From NCBI GenBank assembly GCA_011009095.1, contig VTPC01003916.1, positions 34,287-98,286 on the forward strand: a stretch of DNA of 64,000 nucleotides. Direction: 5' to 3'. Position 1 is the stretch's first letter; the number at the start of each line of letters is the position of its first letter. Shown here piece after piece: positions 46,109 to 57,001 of the stretch. A program made the translations under genes and the position numbers. The notes beneath the pieces are model-generated. The model searched no databases. It was not told where the DNA came from and saw nothing but the letters and a program-made list of their open reading frames with translations. This DNA comes from Ignelater luminosus (lineage: Eukaryota; Arthropoda; Insecta; Coleoptera; Elateridae).

Positions 46109-48455
46109 GTAAGTATGTCTATCTAAGATCTTTACGAAGTGACAAAATTTACAAAATGTTGCATATTTTGTGACAATACAGCATTAAACACCAGCAGATT
46201 GAGCTGCAACATAACCAAATACCGTACCACTTTTTCCTGTCCAAAGGTCTACTTAAATGAGCATCATGATGTACACGAACCTTAAGTTCTAGTAAAGAGC
46301 CCAATCTCTGACTTACTTCGGCAGCACGACATTGTAATAGACAATGCTGATTCATGCTCAGTCGACTTATCAAGCAAAGCACTATTTTGTGGACTAACAC
46401 CACGTAATAGCTCTTTTTGCATATTGGGGCAAGTCTGCAGCAAACAGACCGTACGGGATAAGGATGTTGGAAAAAAAGTTTGAGAAAAAAATTGTCAGAA
46501 TTTTGCCAATGTGAAATTGTATGTGCCGATCGAACTACCTAATTAGATTGGCTGCCTGACAGGTTTGCCCAATTCCCACGAGCCTGACAAGTCAACTTAC
46601 CGAGCAACTCGAATGTCTAATACTGCCTTTAGTTATATGGTGATAATTACATTTCCTACAAGGCTAGTTTCTTGAATAAGTATCACTATTTGCTTTAAGG
46701 GAAAAACAGGAAGGAATTCTGACTGCTTTGTATTGCTTTCGGACTATTATTCAAAGAACCACTCTGCATGGTGTCTGAAATTACTAATTACAGTACTGTA
46801 TTTGTAAATACATAGCAGAAACAAAACGATTGCAAAGCTCAGTGCAATACGCATGTATTGATATACCAGTTTGGTGAAAACAGCAGAAGTAACGATACAT
46901 GACATACAAAGCTTCTAGTTGTTTTTTTACACTCACAGAAACCACTATACGGTAATCAGTACAATTTATAAACATCAGAAATCTTGTCTTTGTTTCTTAA
47001 CACGCTTCCAATATCTTTCTCTATACTCAGAAAGTGCGGAATACCAAAACTTAAAACCTAAAATCCGAAAGGGAAATAATCTTTTACGAGTTGAAGATAT
47101 AAAATTTGGATGATCCTTGAGGTAAGTCAATTTTATTCTAAATGGATCATTGGGTACGGTAAGTCTTACCTGTTCTTCTATTTGATCAAATCAGAGATAA
47201 GGCAGTATTTCAAATTGGTCCAAATGCAACTTACGGAAAGTGTTTCTCTAGAAGAGACGTATATTATCATCAAGATAATTGTCTCTGTCACCTATTACCT
47301 GGTAGTAGAAGATAGATTCAAAAGCAAGAACATAAAATAATGGTCATATCAATGCCGATAATATTCTAAGACACCATTTACTGTTTTAAATTTTTTTCCT
47401 CAAATTTAGGCAGTGTATGTCAAGGTCCTCAATTCTATAATGCCAAAAATTGAGATTTTTACTTTTAAATTATCAAGTCACTTTGAAAAATACTGATGTT
47501 ATGGGTATATTATCAGACCAGTCAAAGCCGGTTTATAGTACTTGTTTAATTCGTACACATAACATTGAAAGTGAGTACGAGATTCTCATCTGAAAGTTTT
47601 ACTTTAAAAAACATTTAGCGTGAATTTGAGTCTTGTGAGAACTGCTTCATTTGGACCCAAATCTGTACTCGTTCTAGAAAACGCTTGGAAAACAACAAAG
47701 CAATCAAGATTACATAAAGGACAAGCCTACTAAGAAAATCTGTATTTGTTAAAAATGCAGACTTTTGAGACCTTCAATTTTTACTTGAATTCACGCCAAA
47801 AAAAGCGGTAAATTGCACCAAATCTGCAACTCATTATGAAGATTCCAAATGTAAGAAAAGCAAATGTTTAATCTCTGTATTTCATGGATGACACAAATAT
47901 GGTTCAAAAGATAGAAAATTGAAAGATCCAAATTAAAAAGGTCCAATTAATTTGATCAAAAACGAATTTATTGAACAAGAAAAAGATCGATAGTCAAATA
48001 ATCAAAATCATTCTTTAACATGCGTCAAGACATTGTTAGTATCAACTTTTCGCCGCACTATGGTACGAAATCGAGAAAACCTGGCCAAAATTCAAAATGT
48101 TATACAATTTGGACAAAAATTGGAATTGATAGGTTATTGAGCGTGTTGATTATGAATTTACTATCAAAATTGAAAAATTCAAAATAGCGGACCAGATTTA
48201 TAAAAACAACTAAAATTGAGCGGAAGAAGAGTATTGTGTCCTTGAAGAGTTGTGTAAAATTGAAAAACATTGTTTATAGGTCAAAGAAGTTTGTTGGGAA
48301 AAAATAAATGTACATTTCGATAATCATTAAAAGGGCCTCAGTACTTAGGACCTTTTAATGAGCACCAAAGTAAATAATTTGTAAATGCGATATAAATGTA
48401 TTATGTCATTTAAAGGAAATTACAAACAAAGTGAAGTTACGGAACAGTACATTAA
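46109..48455. other. stretch without recognised gene
   Basis: ORFs up to 84 codons, for example 46403-46149 on the - strand, show no recognised motif. No repeat structure seen. Confidence 0.45.
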
Positions 48456-48460
48456 AAATC

Positions 48461-49012
48461 TCAAACATTTTCTTCTTCTTCATCTGTGTTCATAGCATCA
48501 TCTGAATCCCAAATAAGGTCATGTTCATCATCGTCAGTTTCATTTTCGACATCTTTATCTTCGTTAACTTCATCCTCGTCCACTTCATTCTCGTCAACTT
48601 CATCCTCGTCAGTACGTGTTTTTGGTTAAAGTAACAAGTCAATTGCGTCCGGCAACAAGCTCTTGAGTTTCTTCCGAGACGGTTTGCGTAAAGATGCAAC
48701 GTACGGATCCGTTGCTGCCAAGAGTCTTCGAAACATATCCTCTAAGTCTTTAACAGGGAAATACTTCCTAGAGAAGTTTTCGTAATATCGTCTAATCAAC
48801 TTATTCGTTGATTCCTGTGCTTCTTCCGAAAGTTTACCAATCGGTAATATAGCAGAATCTATTAAGTCAGGTCGATGAATTAAGAGTTTGTGGACTCCTG
48901 TTGGCATTTTGTACCATGGATACTTTTTTACAAAATATCCGGCTGTCTCTATAGTATATTCGCGAAACTTTTCAAACCTGTCAAAATTTTTGGATCCGAT
49001 TAAAACTTTCAC
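48461..49012 (-). pseudogene. C-terminal fragment of a multicopy insect protein with acidic tail
   Basis: A 128-codon open frame begins at 49012, passes a TAA near 48626 and continues in the same frame for a further 54 codons to the TGA at 48461-48463. It shows KFREYTIETAGYFVKKYPWY, MPTGVHKLLIHRPDLIDSAI, LPIGKLSEEAQESTNKLIRR and an SLRKPSRKKLKSLLPD basic stretch. After the stop there is an acidic tail rich in DEDEV units. I recall similar blocks (PWY.MP..VHK, LPIGQLSEEAQE..NK) from uncharacterised multicopy insect proteins that are probably transposon-encoded, but cannot name the family. The N-terminal part is missing upstream. Confidence 0.5.
48553..48612 (-). repeat. 15-bp degenerate tandem repeat encoding DEDEV units
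   Basis: Units of the type GACGAGGATGAAGTT, on the - strand, recur about four times with small changes and stay in frame with the acidic tail. Confidence 0.65.
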
Positions 49013-49019
49013 AGATATG

Positions 49020-52000
49020 TAAACTTATTGTCACACACTTTTTCTCTTTTGATTCAGCCGGCGTAACGTACATAATAAAGGCTAGGTTTAACTCGAAGTA
49101 CTACAGCCGGTAGAAACGGCCGGCCATTTTTACCAGCGGAATTTCATAGCTCTAACATTACTGTAGCCAACCTGCTAGTACAAATTCCCTAACTAGAATT
49201 TTTCTTTTATTTATGGCCAGCTTTTTGCGATTTTGTACCACAGTGCGCCCCCATGATTGTGTGTAAAATGATCTTAAAGATTGGTAGAAACAGTCTAGAT
49301 GTTGTAACGGTCACTTTCCGCTACCGTTCCATGTGAGTGGTTGAGGTTAATGAGGTTACATTGAGAGGTTAATTAATCTTCTTGGAATTATTTTGTAAAT
49401 CTTTATTATTATTATTATTGTATGCGGGACACTGGGTACAGTTAGTTTCGATATTTAATAAATTTATAGTTCGAGTTCAGGAATTTTGAATGGTACTTCG
49501 GCGGAAAGATTTCTATTTGATTAATGTTAGTCTTGTGATCTGACTAGGACAGGCTTTGGATTATGTCTTCCAAGTAGGGTAGAGCTTTATAAAAATTCTC
49601 GTGAGGTTTCTGCTTATTTATTTATTCTGCATCTTGGTGTAGATATTGAATTCATAAACTAATGTTGAGACTGAGGTTAACTATCTGTTTTTGGTAATTG
49701 GGTTCTGGATTAAATCTTTTTTATTAGAAATTTATTTGAGAATTTAATTTTCTGGCGAAACTCGGAGGGAATTAGTTCGGAGTGGTGGAGTGTTGAGGTA
49801 CGACGTTGCGGTGGTTTCCCTAGAAGAGACCGTCTGTGCTCGGCGTTCTGATCGTTCCTGTTTGTTACAATATTGGTGCTTATAAGTGAAAAGCCTAATA
49901 ATTGCGTTAAGTTATTTCCTCTTTGCTTTTCTTGCGGATGGTAGTAGGGCTTGTCGTATTCAGCTTTTTTTTGTGAAGGCGGTTTTTATCCGAGGTTGGT
50001 TCTTCTTAATAACTTCTTAATAAAGTTAACATTTATAAATTTCTAATTAATTTTTTTTGGAATATCGTCGATCTATAACACATATCAATTCTGTTTAGAG
50101 TTAAACCATTTGATACAATCAAAACTCTTTTTAGTCATTAACTGCATAGGAAACGTTAATTGAAATTATTTGTTGCTTCCGTAAATTGTTTTATTAGAGC
50201 TGCTTACATCTGCGATCAGATCTGATTGCAGCGGATTCTTCGCGGTAAGTGGTCTAATTTTTTCAGTGCTCGTTTCCAAATATTTTTTTTTACTTCACAT
50301 TAAGGTTATTTACTTATTCACTATTTTTTTGGCTTATTACAAATAAAATCGAATTTTAGATTGTATTACTAAATTTTATTTATTTAGATGCTTTCAAATT
50401 TTTTCTCTTGTTGCCTTTATTACAAAATAGTCGAGTTGGTGTGGGTAACCAAAACTTTGAAAAATCAATATGTTAAAATTGAAAACTGAAAGAAAATGTT
50501 AATATTTCCTGGAAGTTTTAAACAGAAAACTTAAATTTTGGTATAATATACTTTAGAACGAGGAAAAATTTATAATGCAACTTCTAGGTATAGTTACTTG
50601 GGCAAATAGTAATACTAACTAATCGTAAATTTAAACCTTAACAGTTTTACGTGTTTATATATAAACGCTTAGTAACCATATGTAAACGTCCATAAATACA
50701 GTCCCTATATAGTAGTTTACCTTAGATAAGCATAATTTTTTCATTAAATTCAGAACAAAGACAAAATGGATAAAAACACAATTTGTATTCGTAAAAAGCC
50801 TCCGGCCGTCGGTTAATCAGATAAAAACATTTTGAAATGTGACATTTGACAAATCGTTCTGTGTGATACTGGAGTTAACGCCGGTTTGTAAATTACAAAA
50901 AAATGGAAACGGCAGATTTGAGGTGTATAAAACAAACGGGCTTCTATCACATCATCAAATCTCTATTACATAATACAAAGAGGGGGATGAAATATTATCG
51001 ATAACGTGCAACCTCTAAATTTAGACAGAGAACCACCGAATTACTTTCCTAAATTACTAAAGCGCTTTTTGTGGCCAAAAACTTGGGAAGTTTTTATGCC
51101 AGTAAAGAAACAACTCAAAATCAATCGCCGTCGAAGGGCAATAAACGGAAATTTACTGCCAAATCCCTGTAGCAATTCAGGTTCGACCCAGTTCGACTCG
51201 CAAAACGCTAGCGGCTGGAATGTAATGTTTCAGAAAGTTTAGATAAAATCTTGCTGCACATTTAACAGGCTGTTGCTTCGCTCCTACTTTCATCATTTAC
51301 TTTTACCCTCTTCCGAAAAGTACAAAAATTCGTTTTATCAGCGCAATGAAATTTAAGTGGCATTTTCAACGCGTTACAACAATCCAAATTAAGAAACGAA
51401 TCCGTTTTATTAGTAAAAATCGAATAAAACAATTTCTAACTCCAACAAACGCTTAGTTATATGTTTATTATTTCTAATACCACCGTGATTTCCATTAATT
51501 AATTACTTGGGAATTGTAGATTTAATTACTTGAGTGTTGGGTGTTTCAGAAAGCTAATTTCCCTAACGAGCTGGGTCATTGTGCGTCTATAAATATTGAT
51601 TTTAATAAGCAACAGATGCAAAATATCACCTTAGTTTACCTTGGTAACTTTTAGTTCTTCACTTCATTTGTATTTAGGATAAAATGAGAAATTTGAATAC
51701 TATATCCATCACCGTTTGCGTATTCAAAAGAAACAAATTAAGCTGCTAACGCCACTAAGATAATGTTAACATAAAACACCTCTTTTCTTTCATTTGTCTT
51801 ACAGAGTGCTAATAAAAGCAGCCTAAAAAGAAATTTATCTCAATCATTTACGGTTTTTTGGAGATAATATCAATGAATAACGGGAGAGTCTGCAATAATA
51901 AAACAAATTTATCCCTTCTTCATTAGCCCTTAAGGCAAAAACCTTAATATAAAAATTTTTCATGGCCACTTTATCTTTTGCCTCATTATATCACAAAATA

Positions 52001-53264
52001 TAATGAGATTACCCACTGGAAATTGATTTTTTTGCTCATTTCTGTAATATTGACAATCCATTATGTTTATGGAGTGTTCTGGATTAAATTAGATGAAGTA
52101 AGATTATAATGGAAGAATATCTTGTCAATTCCGAAAAGTAGATCGTGTAATTTTTCAGCATCTGCTCGTTGTTGATTAGGACCAATTTAATTTTAGTGCG
52201 AACACGTAGAATTTTGCGTAACATTTTTATATTCGTTGTTAATAAAATTTTATTTCTTACTGGATACGTTGTTTAAACTTTTTGTTTTAATTTTTACAAT
52301 AGTTGAGTATGGCAGAAATAAAAACATTTTTAAACTTTAAAATTGCTCGATGGAACATTTTAGTTTCAAAGTACCTGGAATTTATTAAAACTACCGACAA
52401 CACGTCGGGTCAAATATTTTATTCGTGCTCTGTGCTGATATCGATACGATAAAACTTCATAGGCCGTGGGAATATTTACAGAAATAAGGAATTTCAGATT
52501 CAAAATCCCTCGGGTTTTTCAATGTTTCTCTATTCAATTCTATTTTGTTCAAGCTTATCTTATTCTCTCCATTGTCACTCTGCAGCTTTAAATTAAATAT
52601 AAATTAAATTTTGATATTCCTGTATTGTAATAAAATCGTAATTGAATAAACATTTTGTTTTACGAATCTTATAGAAACTCAACCATTTTGATAAAAGCAT
52701 TTAAGCAATAAAACTAAATAAATTAAAACGGTCAGTGAGTTTCGATTCTTGACATTTTACCCAGAATATTGTGGCGTGGAACCACATACTCGTGCTATTT
52801 TCAAACGAAGTTATTAAAAGTATAAATCACAGTAATTTACGTTTATATCTAAACCCAAGATTTTTTAAATAAAAATATGAGATTTGTTAATGTGCAAACT
52901 TTTCATAATTTTTTTCTATGGACCTAATACAAAAATAATTGTTGCAGATTCCAATTATGAAGTGCGAATATTACGACAATAAGGTAAGGTACTACAGTAT
53001 TTTTATATTATATGTTAGTTAATTCAAAGGTAGAAATCGAAAATGGATAAGAAGATTCTCTGAGTGATACCCGACGGCTGTCAATTCGTATTGTTACAGC
53101 CACTGAGACGATAGAGTAGCTGAGCAGCAACAGACTATGATGTTAGTTGCGGCGATAGTACCTCGGTGTGCTTTTCCAATAGTTAGTGGCGATTCCTTGA
53201 TGCCACATATCATCATGAAAGTAGCGCATTCGCAAGCTTTTAAATTTGGAAGTTTGGAAATTTA
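49020..53264. other. long stretch without recognised gene
   Basis: Contains an ATT microsatellite at 49403-49419 and scattered short ORFs, such as 78 codons at 51006, without motif. No RNA gene, element end or host exon could be identified. Confidence 0.45.
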
Positions 53265-53337
53265 GATTTTTGAACAATAAGTCTGACGAGCCACACCCTA
53301 AAACTATTTTTAAAAATAATTCATCACGGAATATATA

Positions 53338-53366
53338 ACACATGGGCTGAAAAGTCCCAGGCCTAA
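53338..53366 (+). repeat. mariner 2 left terminal inverted repeat
   Basis: 29 bp, inverted match to 54602-54630 with one difference (C against T near the inner end). Confidence 0.93.
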
Positions 53367-53516
53367 TAAATAGATGGCGCTAGTTCTATTGCATTCACCG
53401 CTTTTTCAGTTAGTTCTAACCTTCAAAAGACAGCTGTTCAACTTTCATGATATTCTATTCATTATTTTGTGAGTTATTGTGCTAAGAGTGACGCTACTTT
53501 TGTTATTTTCAAAACA

Positions 53517-54565
53517 ATGGATCAAAAACAATTTTGTGTTTTAATTTTGCACTGCTTCTTGATGGGAAAAAATACCGTTCAAGCGAAGCAATGGCTTGTA
53601 AAGTGTTATGGGGACTCCGCTCCATCAGAAACAACAATAAAACGTTGGTTTGCTGACTTCAAGCGTGGTCGTAGAGACACCGATGATGCAGAACGCAGTG
53701 GACGTCCAAATGAGGCGGTAACACCAGAAAACATCAAAAAAATCCACAAAATCGTTTTGAATGATCGAAAAGTGAAGTTGCGTGAGTTAGCTGACATTGT
53801 AAAGATATCAAAAGAACGTGTTGGCTTTATATTGCATGAGCATTTGACTATGAGAAAGCTCTGCTCAAAGTGGGTGCCGCGTTTGCTCACTGTTCATCAA
53901 AAACAAGAACGTGTTGATGTTTCTGAGCAGTGTTTGGCCATGTTTAAACGTAACAAACCGGAATTTTTGCGTCGATATGTGACAATGGATGAAACATGGA
54001 TCCATCACTTCACTCCGGAATCAAAACGATCGTCATCTGAGTGGACAGCAACTGGTGAACCTCGTCCAAAGCGACCGAAAGCACAACAATCGGCTGGAAA
54101 GGTTATGGTCTCCGTATTTTGGGATGTGCGTGGTGTAATATTCATCGACTATCTTAAGAAGGAAAATACCATCAACAGTGAATATTATATAGCGTTATTG
54201 GAGCGTTTGAAGGCCGAAATTGCAAAGAAACGACCGCATATGGCAAAGAAAAAAATTTTGTTTCATCAAGACAACGCACCGTGTCACAAGTCAATCAAAA
54301 CCATGGCAAAACTACATGAATTGAACTTCGAATTGCTCCCACATCCACCGTATTCGCCAGATTTGTCTCCCAGCGACTACTGGCTGTTTGCAGACCTAAA
54401 AAAATGCTTGCCGGTAAGAAATTTCGCTCGAATGAAGAGGTTATCGCTGAAACTGAGTCCTATTTTGAGGCAAAAGATAAATCGTTCTACAAAAGTGGTA
54501 TTGAAATGTTAGAGCGGCGCTGGAATAATTGCGTTGTTCTTGATGGAAATTACGTTGATGAATAA
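53517..54565 (+). pseudogene. mariner 2 transposase with a one-base frameshift
   Basis: Start chosen at ATG 53517 (MDQKQFCVLI), the position usual for this lineage, although the frame is open from 53469. Paired helix-turn-helix regions are visible (TIKRWFADFKRGR; ERSGRPNEAVTPENIKKI), followed by WVPRLLT and the DD34D core: VTMDETWIHHF, FHQDNAPCH and PYSPDLSPSDYW with 34 residues between the last two aspartates. At 54402 a run of seven A appears where eight are needed. Reading then leaves frame after LKK and ends at 54512 instead of 54565. The downstream sequence in the other frame still encodes the family C terminus (EMLERRWNNCVVLDG). With one more A the ORF would be 349 residues, the normal length. 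It resembles the transposase part of vertebrate SETMAR, but no SET domain is present. Confidence 0.93.
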
Positions 54566-54601
54566 AGCTAATTTTGAACAAAAAAAACCGTGTTTTCTTT
54601 G

Positions 54602-54630
54602 TTAGACCTGGGACTTTTCAGCCCATGTGT
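54602..54630 (-). repeat. mariner 2 right terminal inverted repeat
   Basis: 29 bp, inverted partner of 53338-53366, followed by TA at 54631-54632. Confidence 0.93.
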
Positions 54631-55682
54631 TAAAACACTCGAAGAAGATATCAGCGAAACACAATTTGGATTTAGAAATGGTATAGACACAAGAGATACG
54701 ATTGTCTGCCTTAAATGTAATGATACAAAGATGTAGAGATATGAACGTAAATGCACACCTGTGCTTTACTGATTATGAAAAAGCCTTCGACAAATTACGC
54801 CACAGGCAGCTTATAACACTCCTCAGAAAGAAGGGAGCCGAGCTTCTAATCGTAAATATAGTTGAAAATCTGTAGTAGAATCAAAAGGCGACAGTCAAAA
54901 TAGAAAATGAAGAATCTAAGGAAATAGATATTTGCAGAGGAGTTCGACAAGGATATATCTTGTCGCCCATGTTATTTAACATATACTCAGAACAGATATT
55001 TCTCCAAGCCTTAGTTAATGTAAGAACTGGAGTAATAATAAATGGAAAAACGATAAATAACTGTAGGTATGTCGACGATACGGTAATGATGGCTAAAATA
55101 GAAAAGACCTGCAGACCTGCGAAAGCAAATCAATACATATAATAAGGAAATCTGCTTGAAAATAAACCTCAAAAAGACCAAATACATGGTGATCCGTTAA
55201 GAGACCAAAACTTATACAAAACAATTGATGCTCGATAACACAGCAATTGAAAGAGTTAGCAAGTATCAATATCTAAGAACAATAGTAAATGTAGAGAATG
55301 AGACAGAATAGAAATGGCACGATTAGCATTTGTTAAAATGAAACTTTTTTAATAGATAAATCCCTGAGCATTGACTTGAAAGAGAAGATGGTTCGACGCT
55401 ATATCTTCTCAACAGTGTTGAACGGCGCGGAAGCCTGAGCACTGAAAAAAATGAACATCAAGAAAATAAATACCTTTGAGCTTTGGCTGTATAGACGCAT
55501 GCTATAAACTATACAGTCTTGCAGAAAACGGGAAAAGAAAAAGAACTTGTACCTCAGCGGAGTTGTTTAGGGCTGCAATATCCAAAATCCGAAAAGCTAT
55601 CATGATTGACAACCTCCAGTTGGAGACGGCAGATGAGAAGAAGAAGATTCTCGAAAAAGTTAAATGCAAAATAGTAATTTAA

Positions 55683-56650
55683 AATCAATCAGTTTGTTCT
55701 AGAAACATTATTACCAAGAAGCCTGTACTAGTTGCCGAAAATGTTAAGCAAGTTTTCCTGGGACGTAAGGTGACTCACTATTATTTCTCTACGTAGCTTC
55801 AATGGATTTTCAATTACTATATTCAGGATTGTGACCTTGGAAATACACTGACCTAACTTTATAGAACTTTTACCAGCACGAGCGACGCAGATATTTCCTA
55901 ACAATGAAAATTCACAAGATTGATTAGGTTCAAAGCAATATTGAATTGAAAATCCGAGAGTATTATGTTCATACTAATACGGATAGCTTTTACTTCATAG
56001 ATGTCCATAGGAGTCAGAATTAAATTTTTAGAATATATACAAATTGGTTTTATTTTGAGACAAGTCTACAGTTCCATTACAATCATCTTTTTATATTTCA
56101 AGGGTTTTTTTTATTTTTGTCCATTGCAAAGGAAACAGATAAGAGTTGTATTTTCGAATTTGTAAGAAGGCTTATCCTTGAGAAATGAATGTTGATAATG
56201 TTGATTTTGGTCAAATTCGAAATATCAGAAAACAAGTATACATGCGATCGCTAGGATATTCTAATAATAATAATAAAAATGGTTTGATAGTGGCTTAGTT
56301 TGACCTTCTTATGTTTTGTCACTATCGCTATGGCAAAATCAGAAAAGTGTCATTTATATCTCTGATTTATCTTATCAAAATGAGACCTTTTCTTGTGAAC
56401 GATATTAGTAATCAACACATCAAAAGAAGACAGTGTGTCAGGAGAATCACACAATCTCCAAATTTGACAAGTCACAAGATCCCCATAATTAACTAGATTC
56501 TGAAATCGCATAAATCACTACGGATGACATGATTTTTATGATTTAGACAAAGCTGCCTGTGCCTGATGTCCGATACAAATAAGGAGGAGGCTAGCTATGT
56601 GTTAATTCCTGTTTTTACTTCTTGTCGATAAACACGGCACTGTAAGTGGT
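55683..56650. other. stretch without recognised gene
   Basis: Short ORFs without motif and a short AAT microsatellite near 56260-56275. Confidence 0.5.
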
Positions 56651-56655
56651 ACACA

Positions 56656-57001
56656 CGGGTCTGGTTTAAAATCCCAACAATGAAAATCCCGACATTAAAA
56701 ATCCCGAAAAGTGCAGTAGTACCAATATGAGCTCTACCTTAACCATTAGATATACCCGAACGATGATCTCCGAATTTCATTTTTGCGATGAAACAATTTT
56801 ACAAATTTACCTCATTTTAGCTAGCACTAGATAAACAAATGTCAAATAAATGTCAAACAAATGCTTATAATTTGTCGGGATCTTGATTGTCAGGATTCTG
56901 ATTGTCGGGATTGTGCACTATCGAGATTTTGACTTGTCGGGATTTTGACTTGGGATTATAAATGTTATGATTTTTATTGTCGGAATTTTAAACGGACCCG
57001 G
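56656..57001. mobile_element. inverted-repeat element with subterminal 15-bp repeats
   Basis: The left end CGGGTCTGGTTTAAAATCCC matches the inverted right end CCGGGTCCGTTTAAAAT. Inside each end are degenerate direct repeats around AAAATCCCGACAAT: about three units on the left (56667-56708) and about eight on the right in the inverse orientation (TGTCGGGATTTTGAT-like, 56872-56990). The middle, about 56710-56870, is unique and non-coding. No target duplication was resolved. Such repeats near the ends of non-autonomous DNA transposons are usually transposase-binding sites; that role is inference. Confidence 0.65.

Larger units (their letters stand above)
53338..54630 (+). mobile_element. mariner element 2 (1293 bp)
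   Basis: Flanked by TA (53336-53337 and 54631-54632). Its 29-bp terminal inverted repeats begin ACACATGGGCTGAAAAGTCC and differ at one position. They do not resemble those of mariner 1, so this is a different mariner lineage. The single ORF is the transposase. Excising the element with one TA rejoins the RTE reading frame as GIYKTLEEDIS. Confidence 0.94.
53268..55682 (+). pseudogene. RTE-type non-LTR retrotransposon relic 2, split by mariner 2
   Basis: Left of the mariner: TISLTSHTLKLFLKIIHHGI (53275). Right of it: LEEDISETQFGFRNGIDTRD (54640), LCFTDYEKAFDKLRH (54763, first catalytic Asp), GVRQGYILSPMLFNIYSE (54940) and NNCRYVDDTVMMAKI (55058), the RT active site with YVDD. KKTKYMVI (55170), VLNGAEA (55415), INTFELWLYRRML (55465) and SAELFRAAISKIRKAIMI (55555) complete the order. 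This is the insect RTE type also seen at 20.6 kb. The endonuclease and N-terminal RT are missing, and a block between YRRML and the C-terminal SAELFRAA is deleted. Stops and shifts are present but fewer than in relic 1. Confidence 0.8.

Noticed and set aside
53469..53516. Upstream in-frame start of the mariner 2 transposase
   Set aside because: The extra 16 codons do not look conserved; MDQKQF at 53517 is the natural start.
53469..54512. A host SETMAR-like gene
   Set aside because: No SET domain; the ORF lies between mariner terminal repeats with a TA duplication, so it is the transposon's own gene.
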